Shown: positions 23,668 to 36,449 of the stretch, in pieces
How positions within the stretch are numbered: the first letter of the stretch is position 1
Layout of the letters: the number at the start of each line of letters is the position of its first letter
Assembly: GCF_004337985.1 (NCBI RefSeq)
Contig: NC_043742.1
Span: 1,598,176 to 1,662,175, forward strand
From: Pyricularia pennisetigena
Taxonomy: Eukaryota > Ascomycota > Sordariomycetes > Magnaporthales > Pyriculariaceae
Length of the DNA: 64,000 nt
Direction of reading: 5' to 3'
Translations under genes and position numbers: made by a program
Notes under the pieces: model-generated
What the model saw: only the letters and a program-made list of their open reading frames with translations
Database searches by the model: none
Told to the model about the DNA's origin: nothing

Positions 23668-24519
23668 ATGAAATTCTCACTGGTCGCCCTGATGGGCCTG
23701 GTTTCCTGGGGCATGTGCATCCCAATAGATTCGCCCGGGTAGGTTGCCCGTATTCTCCCATTGACCAAAAAGAACCGAACCCCAGCGCTAACTTCATCCC
23801 TCCCCCCCAGCAGTGCGAACGCCACCGAGACCAACACCCTTGTCAAGCGCGCAAAGTTCTCGTGCGACAAGCTGGTCGAGGGCCTGTCCCGGGATGACTG
23901 CAACCACATGGCCAAGATCGACATGGCCGGACAGGGCGAGAACTCCAAGACGCGGACGGCCAAGGGCATCTGGGTCGGCAAGGACGGGCACACCAAGTTC
24001 AAGTTCAGCAACAAGTCCAAGGGCCGCGTGGCGCTCGTGGTCTGGAACAACCCCGAGGGCGACTACGAGAGCTCCTTCATGAACGTGCGCAAGCCGCAGG
24101 TGTCGTGGTCGCTCGCGGCGGGCCAGAGCCTGACCGTGTCGCTCAACGAGGGCGTCAGCGGCGGCTTCGCGGGCCTGTACGACGCCAAGACGCCGCTCTC
24201 GCCCGTCGGCCAGGTCCACCAGACCTGGGGCGAGTTCACCACGGGCCAGTACGCCACCATCGACGTCAGCCGCGAGGTGCGCATGGACGGCGACAAGATG
24301 TGGATCCAGACCCCGATCGGCTGCGTCTCCGACATGGACCGGTGCGTCTTCGTCTGCAAGGACGGCAAGAACACGTGCGGCGAGAAGGACACGTACGAGC
24401 TCAAGGACTGCCAGCCCGGGAGCCAGCCCGGTGCCAACTACGGCGAGCGCTTTGGCCAGCCCGAGGGCGGCTGCCAGGGCTTCGACAAGGGCGGTGAGGT
24501 TGCTGTTCATCTCCTGTGA
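23668..24519 (+). CDS. Small secreted cysteine-rich protein with Kex2-type site (candidate effector)
   Basis: Exons 23668-23738 and 23811-24519 join across a 72-base intron with a CTAAC branch site, giving 259 residues. The N-terminus MKFSLVALMGLVSWGMC is a signal peptide. A short pro-segment (GSANATETNTLVKR) ends in Lys36-Arg37, a Kex2-type cleavage site, so the mature protein would begin AKFSCDK. The mature part has eight cysteines, enough for four disulphides, clustered at both ends: two within about 20 residues of the cleavage site and six after GCVSDMDRCVFVC. The centre is rich in beta-type sequence (TKFKFSNKSKGRVALVVWNN, then SWSLAAGQSLTV). I do not recognise a named family. Secretion is well supported; a role in host interaction is only inferred from the architecture. 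Confidence 0.85.
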
Positions 24520-27500
24520 GTTGGGTGTGATGTTCTTTTTTTCTCTCTCTCTCTCTCTCTCTCTCTATTTCAACCCCATGACTTTGTGATTTAAGATACC
24601 ATTTTGTTCGTACTGCATGGCGGCGCGCTCTGTATTATTTCTTTTTTCTTAGGCCTAGAACTATTTCGCTTTCCTTTTTTTTATTTCTATTACTATCTTT
24701 TCGTTTTTTTCTCCATCCTGTTGTGAATTCAACAAGGCTGAACCGTGTGAAAGACGATCCGCTTCAGATGCCCAGGACCACCCATCGAGATACTCTGCAG
24801 AACCTCGGAACAAGCAAAACAGTAGACCAGTTTAGTGAAGAGTATTCCAGCTGCCTATGTTTGCATTATCAACTTTATCAAAGTCCATAAATGAAGTTTG
24901 CTCTCTAGTTCCAGCTTTCTTCAAGTGCCTCATGTTCTGTATCTGGCCCGTCGCCGTTATGGGATCTTTGGCACGGGCAGCCGCTATTGAGTAAGCTATA
25001 GTAGGCACCCCAGGCTTGTTTTGTAAAGGCGCCCTTTCCACTAAACAATCATAGATTATCTGTGTTCAACTAATATCACAACCGCGCTTATTTTTTCCTG
25101 GTTTTTTACTCCCGGAAATCCCAAAAGCCAAAAAAAACCACCTCGTAATAATTGGCATGCATCGCGATGTGATATCGATTCATTATTTCCAGTGAGCTCT
25201 CTTACGAACAGCTTCATTGAGTTTTTTTTTAAACCTGCTGAGGCCACTCTGTGAACATGACGGAAACTCGCTTCTTGTGGATCCTTGATGTCCTCGGCAC
25301 CCTTGCCAAGGATGGCCAACACAAGAAGCCTATTGATAGGGATCTGAAGACCCATGGAGCTCCGCAATCATCTCGAGAGGGAAGAAAATGACCTTCTGGG
25401 TCAAAGTGGCATCTGCTCTGCTTGAAACCCCACGAGCTGCCTGCCAGCATATCTGGTGCGGATGGCAGTCGTTTTCTTCACTGATGGCCATGAATACAAG
25501 ATAATCGGCGCCGTAATTCAAACCCCCAAGTAACACTCGGATTATAAAGAATTCTTGGACGATAGTCGGTATACAACACCGATTCGGATGGGAAGGAGGA
25601 GCTCGGCAATGAAAACACAAGGAATGAGTTTGGGTTTTACTTTCAGGTGCTGGAGCTTTGTTCAGTCCTGGTTCCAAGAGATCGCTGGCCAGCCCCATTG
25701 TCAAGGAGAAGGCTGTCGACACAGTTGATTGCCGAAAGAGGTGCAAGGCAAAATCACCCCCAGTCTGGTTTCGGTAGTCGCCATGCTGCAAGCGGCGCTT
25801 GCTTGCGTGGGGAATCATTTTTTTTTCCTGTCGGTCTTTCTGGTCTTAAATATCAACAGGTTACAGGTCCGCCACGCCCATCAAGCTACAGTGTAAGGTT
25901 TTACTTGACCTTATGGCAGGCGTCAACAGACATGTTTGGAAAGATCTGGTCTTGCTTCTGAAAGTATTTTAGGCTGCATGTCAGGAGTGGACAATGGCAC
26001 ATTCAAAACCTGGCAAGCCTCGAATGTCATCGACGTCGATGTAGTGGATGGGCATGTCCCTGCCACGATACTGCATGTGAGCTTCTGTGAAAGTCGTCCC
26101 GGCAGACTCTGCTGCGAGAGACCCTGGGGCGACTGGTGTTTGGCGGTTTAGTTGACCCCTATAAAGGCAGATCACTCGCCACCGAGAAAATTCTTTCTGT
26201 CTGTTATGAAGATGAACGCATCTATTGCGCAGTCAAACATGGCATCATGGCTTCGATTTTGACGTTTCTCAGTTCCACAAACCAGCGCCACGGTGACGGC
26301 GGGGGCCGCCTTCAGACGACGGCTAAGCCGTCCGCGCAAAGTTGCCTTTCTTGTTATGGTCGCGTCGTGCAGGATCGTCAATGGTATACAGATTGGAGCT
26401 GTCGTAGCAGGCCGGGGGAGTTTCTTCGCACTTTGCTTCGGTGATCATGTTCCAGACATCGATGCCATGTGCTCGCTTTCTGGTGACAAAAAAAAAAAAA
26501 AGAAACTTGTTCAGAGCGAGCGGCGCGAGTCCGTAACCCATGCTGGCAGCAGGCCATTAATTGCATCGCTGTGGACCCGTGTGGAAGCCTAGACGACGAC
26601 CTGCGTCGAGAAATCACTGCAGTAGTGAGATCGAAGAAGCGCAAACTTGAATCTTCGGCGCTGGCCGTGCAGCTGGGGTCGATTCCCTTGGTGTATTCCG
26701 TTTGGGCTCGGTAGGGAGTGTGTTCCGCGATGCGTTTGAAAAGGAGTATATCGACGACGAGGGTCCTGGTTGTTGACTTTGAGCCCGGAGCAGCAGAATT
26801 CAACGGCTCGGGATTTTCGTTGTCGATCCAGACTGCAACTTGGTGGCGCCGCGCGGCTGATGTCAAACATGGGAGGGGATTCCGTATGCACTCGTCGTTA
26901 TCGCCGTGCCTCTTGATGCAGATAGTGTCGACCCCAGAGGATGCGTGGCTTGGGATTCCGTCTCGGATCGCGGCAGAGACGGTTCTGGGTGCTTCTTAGC
27001 GCTGCCTCGTCGCTTTCCATGTGCAAGACGTAGAACAACACGCCGTTTTCTTGCAGGGACGACAAGGCTCCGTGACGAAACGGGGTGTCCTTCGAGGTTG
27101 GTCAAGCTGAGCTTCCATCTCAGCGGTGCCAAAGCGGCGGGAGAGGGAAAGAAGAAGGAAGGTAAAGGCAGACCTGGTGCAGCTGTGTAAAGAGAGCAGC
27201 GGCGAACACTGGTAACTGGGGAAGATTGTAGTAGTACACCACTAGTGAAAAAAATGTGACTGTACAAAGTAGGATTGGTGCGTATACGGGCGAGAGTGTT
27301 TACCCCCTGGCTTTCCTCCATGTGGATACCATGACTTCTCTGCAAGGTTTCGTGGCCTGTTATCGATCTTCAATGGCTCCATCCATCTGAGTCCAGTTTC
27401 TACGCCCTCATTCCCGTCCGTGGCACCCCGATCCAAACATAGAGATTCTTTGATATTGGCAATTCGTCTTTGCCATTGTTTCCCCTGCTATGGTCTCAGT

Positions 27501-28273
27501 CCTATCTGGCCAGGATCGGTTACGCATACAGAGTAGGACTTGTTGAATGGAAGTTTCTAGAAACCAGGATTGGATGCCTTTGTGCACCCGTCCTAATTCA
27601 TGCTGAGATACGGAGTAGATTCAAAATCTTGTTTGTGTTTTGTCGCTCAAGTTCCGCCGGGGCCGGAAAAAGCGACTTTTGTCGAGCAAGTTATCACAAA
27701 AAGTAAGTTTTAAAAGAGAGATGTGATGAATTCTGATATTTTTTTTTTTCCTTTTGAATCTTTGAAATTGCCTTGGCACTTTACTCATAAATAGTCTTAC
27801 GAGCGAGGCTGATCGGCCGAAAAGTCATCTAAAGGCTTTTCCCGGCAGGCACATCTGGATCCCTGCGTTAATCTAGCATGACTTTGGCATCCTCATCATG
27901 CTAGCTGCAGCCTACGCGCAAGTTGAGCTGCTATCTTCTCTCACGCCTTTTAGAGACGTTCCTCTTGAAATCACTTGATTTAATACAAATGAGGCTATGC
28001 AAACTGGGAATATCCTCCTCCCAGACGAGTCAAATCTTCCGAAGCAACCGGGCGACGCACACGAGTTGAAAGGACAAAGTCTAACGCGTTGAAAGTGGCA
28101 GGCCCGAAGAGGAGCGATGCAATAACTGACTCTCGGTCGATTGGCTTTTTTTTTGCGCACTCACACCCCTTTTATATACCACCTTCCACTGGACCACAAA
28201 CCACCCCAGCCACCTCCCCCCCTTTTCCAGTGCAATTGGAGGGGCTAGTTCGTTTAGTGCAGTCTATGTCGTC
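24520..28273. other. Gene-poor stretch with coding-like but broken frames
   Basis: Following the secreted-protein gene there is a (TC)n repeat and T-rich 3' region. On the - strand, 25818-25330 is an ATG-initiated 162-codon frame, and an overlapping frame continues at 25367-25056 with amphipathic protein-like sequence (INRLLVLAILGKGAEDIKDP). Around 25980-27350 both strands show medium-length frames. None has a recognisable domain and I could not build a clean spliced gene. These may be relics. Confidence 0.4.
24542..24566. repeat. (TC)n microsatellite in the 3' region of the secreted-protein gene
   Basis: About twelve TC units begin 22 bases after the stop codon. Confidence 0.9.
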
Positions 28274-29794
28274 TCACAGTCTGCTCTCGAGCGTCATGGC
28301 CATCAGTGCCTTCTCAAGCTGTCTGTAGTCATCCCTGCTGCTTTCAAACGGGTTCGCCATCATTTCCTTCTCGACCTCTGCATATGCATCATAGCCGTAC
28401 AGCCACGGCTGGACTTGGGGGCACGTCCACCTGCTGGGGAAGGGCGCCTTGAGCTGATCTTTGCCCAGCTGGGATAAAAATATCGCGTCTCGCGCCTCTT
28501 GTTCCGGGCCGTCTGGTAGGTGGAAATCATCTCTCTGTGCCAGAATCATCAGTCCAATTCTTCAGATTGTTGAGTGCAAGCAAACATGTTTGTTGTCCTT
28601 TGGGGAGCAAAAAAATCTTACCTGATCGAAAGTCGCATCGTGTATGGCGTCGCCCCTGGGTTTTCGCAGCTTCTCATATCTCCTCAGCGCCTGGGGCAGG
28701 TCTTCTTTGGAGGAAATGTGCCCGAGGAGGAGGCCGAGGACTGCGCCGTCCTCCACGGCCGAGTTGGCGCCTTGGCCGAGGTAGGGCAGCATAGGATGGC
28801 AAGCGTCGCCCAGGAACACGAGGTTGGACTTTTTGTTGACCCAGGAAGGGAGTTGTTCCCCTGTTTCCGGCAAGAAGAAGGTCAGAAACGATTCACTCAT
28901 CTGCTCCTCCTCAGGATGAGCCTCAAAAAGGTCTCACTTACTGTGCATGAGCTTCCACTTGGTCACATTATCCACAAGCGCCAAGAACCTGGTCAATACA
29001 GGATCCCACCCTTGGAACAGCGACCTCATCTCCTCTACAGACCCTTCTTGGCGACTGACATCGGGTGGAAGGTTGTCCGGGACGAGGAGCACAATGTTGT
29101 ACATGCTCCCGCCTCGGAGAGAATACCCGACGGCGTGTGCGTCCGGCCCAATCCAAAGTCGCACCTTTGGATTCGACACCCATTCTCTGAGCTCGCTGTC
29201 CTCAATCTGGTCCAGCCGAAGCACCACACGATATGCCAGGTCGCCCGTCGGCTTCGGGACGTCATGGGGTCCGGAAAACATATTCCTGGCGTTTGACCAC
29301 AGCCCGTCGGCCGCGACGATGAGATCCCCCTTCTGCGTCACGCCGGCCTCGGTGAAGATGGTGGCGGCGTCAAAGTCGATGTGCGCCACCCTCTGGCCCA
29401 GCCTGAACGTGACGCCCAACTCCTTTGCGCGCTCGTAAAGCGCACGCTGGAAGTCGACCCGGTGCATGCAAAAGTACGGGGAGCCATATCTTTGTCTCAT
29501 CTTGCTGTCGAACTGTTCCTCCCTGGCCAACACCTGGCCCGAGTATCTGTGCACCAGCAGCTCCGATGGCTTGGCCCCCGCCGCCCACAGCTTGGGCGAT
29601 ATGTTCCATTTCTGCAAGATGCGAGTGCAGTTGGGGGTCAGCTGGATACCGGCACCGACTTCTAGGAGCTCCTCTGCCGCCTCGAAGAGCGTGACCCTGT
29701 GGCCGGACAACCTAACGGAGATGGCCGCTGAGAGGCCACCCATGCCGGCACCTATCACGATGACATGGAGGTCTGCTTTCGACTGGGGATGCAT
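28274..29794 (-). CDS. FAD-dependent aromatic monooxygenase (salicylate-hydroxylase-like)
   Basis: Predicted NAD(P)H- and FAD-dependent hydroxylase of the PF01494 type; the substrate would be an aromatic acid or related ring, but cannot be named. Exons 29794-28942, 28860-28622 and 28534-28274 join to 450 residues; both introns (81 and 87 bases) are GT-AG. I use the ATG at 29794 because the longer frame begins with GTG. The FAD-binding GxGxxG lies at residues 15-20 (VIVIGAGMGGLSAA), the DG motif is in LIVAADGLWSN, and the GD motif is FLGDACHPMLPYLGQGAN. FCMHRVDFQRALYE is also typical of the family. Length matches the 400-450 residues usual for these enzymes. No pathway gene is adjacent, so it stands alone in a gene-poor region. 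Confidence 0.92.
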
Positions 29795-32700
29795 CCTGGC
29801 TTCAACCCTGGGCCTGTCTTGTGGTAATATCACTCAGAGTTGGTGGGGACAGAAAAGAAGGATTCGGTTGAAATAAATTAGAGGCCTGCCACTGGAGTGA
29901 TCGTACTTAGATGTCTTTATAGGGAGGAGTTTCTTTCTTGCTCTGATCCAGACAGAAGAGCGCTTAAATATAAAAAAAAATAGGAAAGACAGTTGCTGAA
30001 GGCATAGGAATTACTTGTGCCCTGTCTGTCAATTCAATTGCCGTAAACATTGTGTGATATTGGCATGATTATACCTTGACAGACATGGTGATCCAAAGTT
30101 GCCTGCCCGAGTTTCGTGTCAAACCGTGGATCTCCAAACTGTTCATAATACGCCGGCACCGACTGGCGGCTATAGCAGTCAGTCACTATGGGGATAAGTG
30201 GAAACCAGCAGACGGGCTGGGCTTGTTTGCAGGTTGTTTCGGGGGGTTTTTTACATGGCTCTGAGGGAGCCATTCTCGCTCGTGCAATCATCACCATTTT
30301 CTTTTTTTGTGGCTGAAAAAAATACTTGTATCTGTTAAATTTGATTGTGCAGTTCTCAAAGCTGCCGCCGGCATGGTGTGGAGGTTGCCCAAGAACCCAA
30401 TATAGGATTGACTAAGTGTAGGTTCACTCGGCAAGCAAATGTGGGCGGATCACATGTGTAGACGCGTGATCTCAGAGCATGTATTTGCTGCGTATCTTGT
30501 CAACATATCTCCGAGATCGCCTATCGGCAGATAATAACGGACCATTATATGCATAAGAATAGCCTTTTATTTTTCTTTGCTTTGAACATTGCAGCGATCA
30601 TGCGATTCCTGTCGGTAGTCAGCGAAGTGGAAGGAAAATCAAACCAGAGGTTCCTCGTAACTAAGTTTTCGTGGGCAACTACCTACTTGGGGGCTGTATG
30701 TTGTGGGCCCCATCTAAGAATAGGAGCTCAAACATCTGACTCGCCGAGACTGTTACCTGGGCTGTAACGTGCTTGTTTCTTCTCGGGAAATGAAATAAAA
30801 CAGTCTAAAAAAGGAGAAAATCAAAGAAAAATGAAAATCTCACGGTATCTATGCACGGCATAGCAAGGCGCTGGCGTCGATATAATCGGGACATTTACAA
30901 TTCCCGATCTGGCCCTACAACTTACCGGATTGGGTACCCAAGGTGCTGGTCTGACAGTTGACATATGACGTTTGACACACGAATAGTGCACTGTCTGTCG
31001 TGTGATGGTGGATTCTGTCAATATACTGTGCCGTACAGTACAGTACAGTAAGGTACCTACCTACCTACCCAGGTACATCAGTGTTGTTGCATGTGGATGG
31101 GAGCGGGTGGCTACCCCGCACACGCACGCACCAATGCCCGCCCTAATCAGCGCGCCCCAACTTTTTGCGCTGAACTTGCTTCTTCACACTACCAACTGCA
31201 TAGTCTCCAAGTGCGTCATCAGCCATACTTGATAAAATTACTATGTAAATTCGAATTAGCTTTTTTTTCAATTTTTACAGCCATTTTAAGTCCGTTTTTC
31301 TTGACCTTCCAGGTTCGAGATCCCGAATCGAGCGTCTAGGTCCTGACGTATCCAGCGAAACTCGGGTCGAGAAACTCCGCCGTCGTCATCGCGCCCAAGC
31401 TCAAGTTTCCATAACTAGGGGCCAAACGAGAATTTAGAAAGAAAAAAAGAAAAGAACTATAGGAAGAAAATGAAATAAAATAAAATAGTGGTCAGCTCTG
31501 CGTTCGTCTTCTTCTAAGCGGTCCGCAATCCTTTCGTCCAATTCTCTCAAAATGTTGTGATACACCTGTCCGCCATTCGACCATTCCACTGACTGGTTAC
31601 AACCTCCCGCCAGCCCTTATCCTAGAATTCATTTACAAGTTGCAAAACCCGCCCAGACGCCGCTTCGTTCCGGATATGACTATAATCCGGAGGATAAAGT
31701 CGGGAACTTCTTAGAAAAAGCTCGGTGCAGTGGAAACAAGGGACTAATCCAACAAAGAAGGTTTGAACTCGTACAATGCAGGCAGCCGAGTGGGAGCCAT
31801 GGCCACCCCCAGGTTGCTATTCCCTCACAGCATCCAAGCTCTTCTAGAACAATTCCATAAACTATGATATTTGTAGTAGCCAGGAGCTTATTGATCCTTC
31901 TTCTTATCAGAGGCGGTCCAGACATCTGAAATCACAACATCGAGACCGGTGTAGGGAGCGTTGGTGCGAACCACCACACTCACAGCGTTGGCTTTTTATC
32001 ATGACTCGCTGTCTTCCGTAACTATCGCATCCAGCACCCAGCGTGCCAGTAGACAGGCCAAGTCTCATTCCAGCTCACTTTATCACTTTATTCATTTCGG
32101 ACCGCCCTGCCCTCCGTATGCCACCAGACGTAGCAGCCATGGACAGCACAGGCCAAAACCCTGACTACTACCCACAATGTAGATCTTTTCGGCTGCTATT
32201 TCAATCCAATATGCTTTGTTCATCCAATCGTCGACCGGGGGAGCTTTTATTGATTGGTGGCAGAAACTAAGGTCTAGCAGCCCAGACACAGCCTGGAGTT
32301 GTTGACTCCAGGCTGCTTTACTGTTGCGTAAATAACCGTCCTGGTGTACTAGCCGGCGTACGAGACGAAAAGCTCATCCGTCAACGGGGGGGAGAACCGG
32401 GCTGGAGCCGCGTATCTTCTCTGCGGTAATCAAGGGGCGGCTGCAAAAACATTTCGCATGATGATGCTGACGGACCTGAACATGGCGCGGGGCTACTTCA
32501 TGTCTTGCCAACATCTGTCAGAATGAGGTCGTCCCGGACGATAGATGCGACCCTATAGGCTGTACGCCGGCTCGTCGGTGCGGACGGCCGTCGCGATGGA
32601 CGCCAAACCGCAACGCAACCCTGGACACCCCCACAGTGCCACCGAGACCCCTTAACCCCTGCCCATACCGGGGCCAAAGTCCAGAACGTGTTTGTGGAGT

Positions 32701-35700
32701 CCGCTTTTGCTCGATGATGAAATTTCCTTTTGCGATACCCCGGTCCCGACGGCGTTGGATTCAGACCAGTGGGATGGATGGCCGGAGGCTTGCGCGCGTC
32801 AGGCATGCTTCGAGATCCGGCTCGCACCACGGAGCAAATCTGCCTGCGACGAAAAAAAAGCTCGATCCACAGCATCGTGCGAGACGAAGTATGAAGCGCA
32901 ACAAAATACGACAGAGGGTGCGCACGCACTGCCGCGTGAATACAAAGATGCGTCGTCCCTGCAAGCCACATTCGAGTTGAATCTGGAGCCGGGAATTCCC
33001 AGCTTACCCGAGTATATTACGACTGGGTCGGTTTTATTCTGGAGCGGCGAGGGCATTGCCCATGGTTTGCAAAGGGGCCCTGGGTAGCCAAGGCCGCAGA
33101 ATATGCTTTTGGGCACCATATGTCACCATATACAGCATTCCCTTGTTTGGCTCGTTCCTCCTGTTTTCAGGGCCAATAGGTGCATAGCGATGCTGGCATC
33201 TAACGTAGGTAACTTGGGCTCCTTCTTAGCTTGAAAAGTGGTGTATTTACATCATTCTCTCGTGACATCAACCTCACTCTGACTACTTCCCGAACCTGGT
33301 GAGGCCCTGATGTTCTTTCTGGAAGCCCCTGAAGCCATAAACTGACAGTTTGCGTCAGGTTCTAGAATGTAAAGTACAAAACCTTTCCAGATCCGGTCAT
33401 CCTGATGTACATCACAGTCATCACCCAGGAAGGCGGCCATGCCAATATTCAAACAGCGTCGCAGTATGCGGATATAGCATAGCGACCACGACCCCCCCAG
33501 AATTATGGATCAAACGCGACGCTGCCAAACGTCTAAGCCCGAGGCGAGGGAAAGTCCCGGCGGTGGTATATATAAGGCGGCGCGGGAGGGCGGATAGCAT
33601 TGCACAATCTCAACACTACTTGGGGAATACTCAGCATGCTCGACGGCGACTCAAGCATTGAGTTTTCCTTGGGCATATCAAGATCCTGAAGATGAGGCCA
33701 ACTCCTCTCTTATGGGCCCTTGAAGGGGATTAGTGTACCGATACCAAGCGGCAAGTTCTGTACGCTTGCCGCGAGTCGCCAAGTTCAGATAGCTCGGCAG
33801 CATGACCTTGGAGGGAGACGTCATCGTTATGGCAAAGGGGTCTTCGCCCAAGTTCCTTTTTAGAGACAGAGTCGAACATGCCGAAAGGGAGCATAATGAT
33901 GACACAGGCCAGCGAAGCGGCCCAAACAAAAAGAGAGAAAAAAAAAGGAGTTGCTGAATATTGTGGGCCTGTACATGTCAAAGATGCCCACGATCGGATG
34001 AGGGACTCGGAAGCACTCAGATCTGTCAGTCCTGATGTCCCCCTTCAGGATCTGGGTTGCGTGTAGGTACCTTGGGTAAAAAAAAGGTATTTATCTGGCT
34101 TGGCGGGTGAAGTTTACTTAGTGCTGGCCTGGGTCCCAGCCTGGAAAGCGCAAGCTTGTTTCAACGGGATGTCCTTAACCTACAGGTGGCAGACGTGATC
34201 AAGGTACGGCCGCAGCGGCTCGCTCATCAGTCCTCACATGCTAGGGCCTTACGGCAGTCGTGACATATGCCCCTCTAGCGGGATGACCTACTGACAGAGC
34301 GTTTGATTCAGAGGCAGCACCATTCCTGCCGCAGTCCGGGCTGCTTATGCGGGCGCCAACCATGTATGTTGATTAATGAGGAGTCGGCAGGGGCTTCCGT
34401 ATTCGGGTTACTAGGCGCATACGATGCCTTCACTCACTCACAAATCGAGGGGATCGCTCCAAACTTGAAATGTTCCTTCTTTTCTGTCCATTATTCTTAC
34501 ATGTCCTGTCGTTTATCTCTGATCTTTGCTTTTCTCCTGGCTTCACTTGGGCGAATTCCAAGGCTGCAAACGCCTGACCCAAGCCGTTTGAAGCATAGTA
34601 GATATCCCAAGCTAGCGCCAAAAACTAGTGCGGAATTGTCTATCATTGGCTGGGCATTGCTTGCTGGGAATTTTCTACGTGATTACCTTTTTTTTTTTTT
34701 TCTTTTTCTTTTGTTTTTCATCTGTAGTTACCTGGTCATAGGAAAAAAAACCGAATGCTTGTTACCTGTATAGGTCAGAACCGTAAACAGCGGCCAAACC
34801 CCTTCTCTTGCCGAATACGTCCCCGGGAACTATTGATTTCCTGGTAGGCACACAAGGCCAGAGTCATCAGGGGGGGCATGACCCTATTACCTGTGGCCTG
34901 TCCCCCATCCCACCACTTTCAAGTACCCCATCGGTCACCAGGCAAGATTTCGGGGGTTGCCTCTCGTGTCAGTACAAGACCTGCGCGTCCGAGTAGCACT
35001 GCAGCTGGACTGATAACTTCCAGGGCCATCATTGGTCTTCTGGTGCCCTTGTTCGCAGCGCAAAGGAAGGCCCACGCGCTCAACCCATTCAGCAGCGTGC
35101 TATGATGCAGTTCATCCCCCCCAAAACAGAAGCGACTTGTTCAGATTGGCATATTTGGTCTCGCGAGGGGGGCCAATTCCAGAAGAGGTAACAGACTCGG
35201 GACGAAAAGGGGCAAAAGGCTGATCTCGTTAAACCCCAAGGGTGCAGTGCGGTAATGCGAGCTCCGGCGTTTGAAAATGATTCGACTTTCAGATGATTCA
35301 ATTCTCGTGTGGTATCCAGAGCCCAAATGACAATCGGAATTTTTTTTTTCTTTTCTTTTTTTCCCTTTTGCTCCCCATCAGACTGAACTTTGCCGTAGTT
35401 TCCCTGACAAGAAACCCATCCCCCTCCGAGCCTGTTTTCGATATTTCGCACACCGCGGAAAGATACCCTTTTTTTTCAGCCCAAAGGACACACAGGCCTC
35501 GCCACGTCAAGCTCGAGTATGTCTTCGGCCGCACCTCCGCACCAATGCTACGATGGAATTGATCTCAACTCTGCCCGTCATCAAGGCAGAACATCCGAAG
35601 GAGCTTCGGGAACGACCGGGGTGAAGAAAAAAAAAAAAAAAAAAAAAAAAAGACCCTTGGCCTATTTCTAATCAGCCCAAACCCTCACCCACGAAGTTTG

Positions 35701-36449
35701 CTTGATTCGAAACGTCACCTGCCGCGCTATGCGAGAATGTACAACGGCGACTAGTCGGCGAAGTAAAGGTCGATTTTCTTCATTTCTGCCGTCCTTTTCG
35801 TTCCCTGGCCGTCCCAAACCCAGACAGAACAAAAAATAAAAGACTCGCGAAGGCGAATAAGAGACCTCTAGCGTCAACTTTATGCGTAGACCTCGTCCTT
35901 GACTACAACGTGGATACCACGAGGGAGGCCTCGCAGAGTGGTCGAGCTGAAGACCCGGCGGTGGGGGATGGGGGACCCACGCTACAGAGCAAGGTTAACC
36001 GGTAGGGTGGAGGTCCCCGCCGGGAAGACAGAGAGGCTCACGCTGCGATACGCCGGCTTGCTGCGAGAGCACTTTTGGCTTTTTTTTTTTTTCTTGTCTC
36101 TTTTTTTTTCATACACAAAAACAGCCAACGGCTCGAGCAGCTCATCGGCCCAGAGCTGGTCCGCGGCACGCGGGCTAATGCGTGTTACGATTCTCACTAC
36201 GGCTTGGCGTCTGGAAGGATGCCAAGCTTCTCGATAGGCCTCTGCTAGTAGTATTCAGCCAACGGACTTTGGTTGGTCCTTGAGGAGAAATCAAGAGAAT
36301 GGATGTAAGTTGAAATGTGCTTTCTATTCAGTGGTCTTTGTGTCTCGTGATTTTGCAATCGGTATCTGGGGTTGCTTCAGGAGTCTGTCTATCGCTGCGG
36401 CACCCAGATTTACAATATTCAAACCACGGATGTCTAGGTACCTAGGTAC
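29795..36449. other. Gene desert, 6.7 kb
   Basis: No intact gene is supportable. The first few hundred bases should be the monooxygenase promoter. Medium-length frames occur at 32498-33087 (both strands), 33252-33452 (-), 33678-33981 (-) and 35982-36240 (-), none with a domain I recognise. Short CTAC and GTACA repeats lie at 31033-31070, and A27-like and T tracts at 35626-35651 and 34688-34710. Decayed genes are likely but unidentified. Confidence 0.4.

Noticed and set aside
29795..29833. Upstream extension of the FAD monooxygenase (13 more codons)
   Set aside because: It would begin with GTG; the ATG at 29794 places the FAD-binding strand at the usual distance from the N-terminus.
32498..33087. 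Overlapping 157-codon (-) and 131-codon (+) frames
   Set aside because: I considered a piece of a transcription factor or oxidoreductase on the + strand, but found no motif that would hold up; mentioned only in the gene-desert description.
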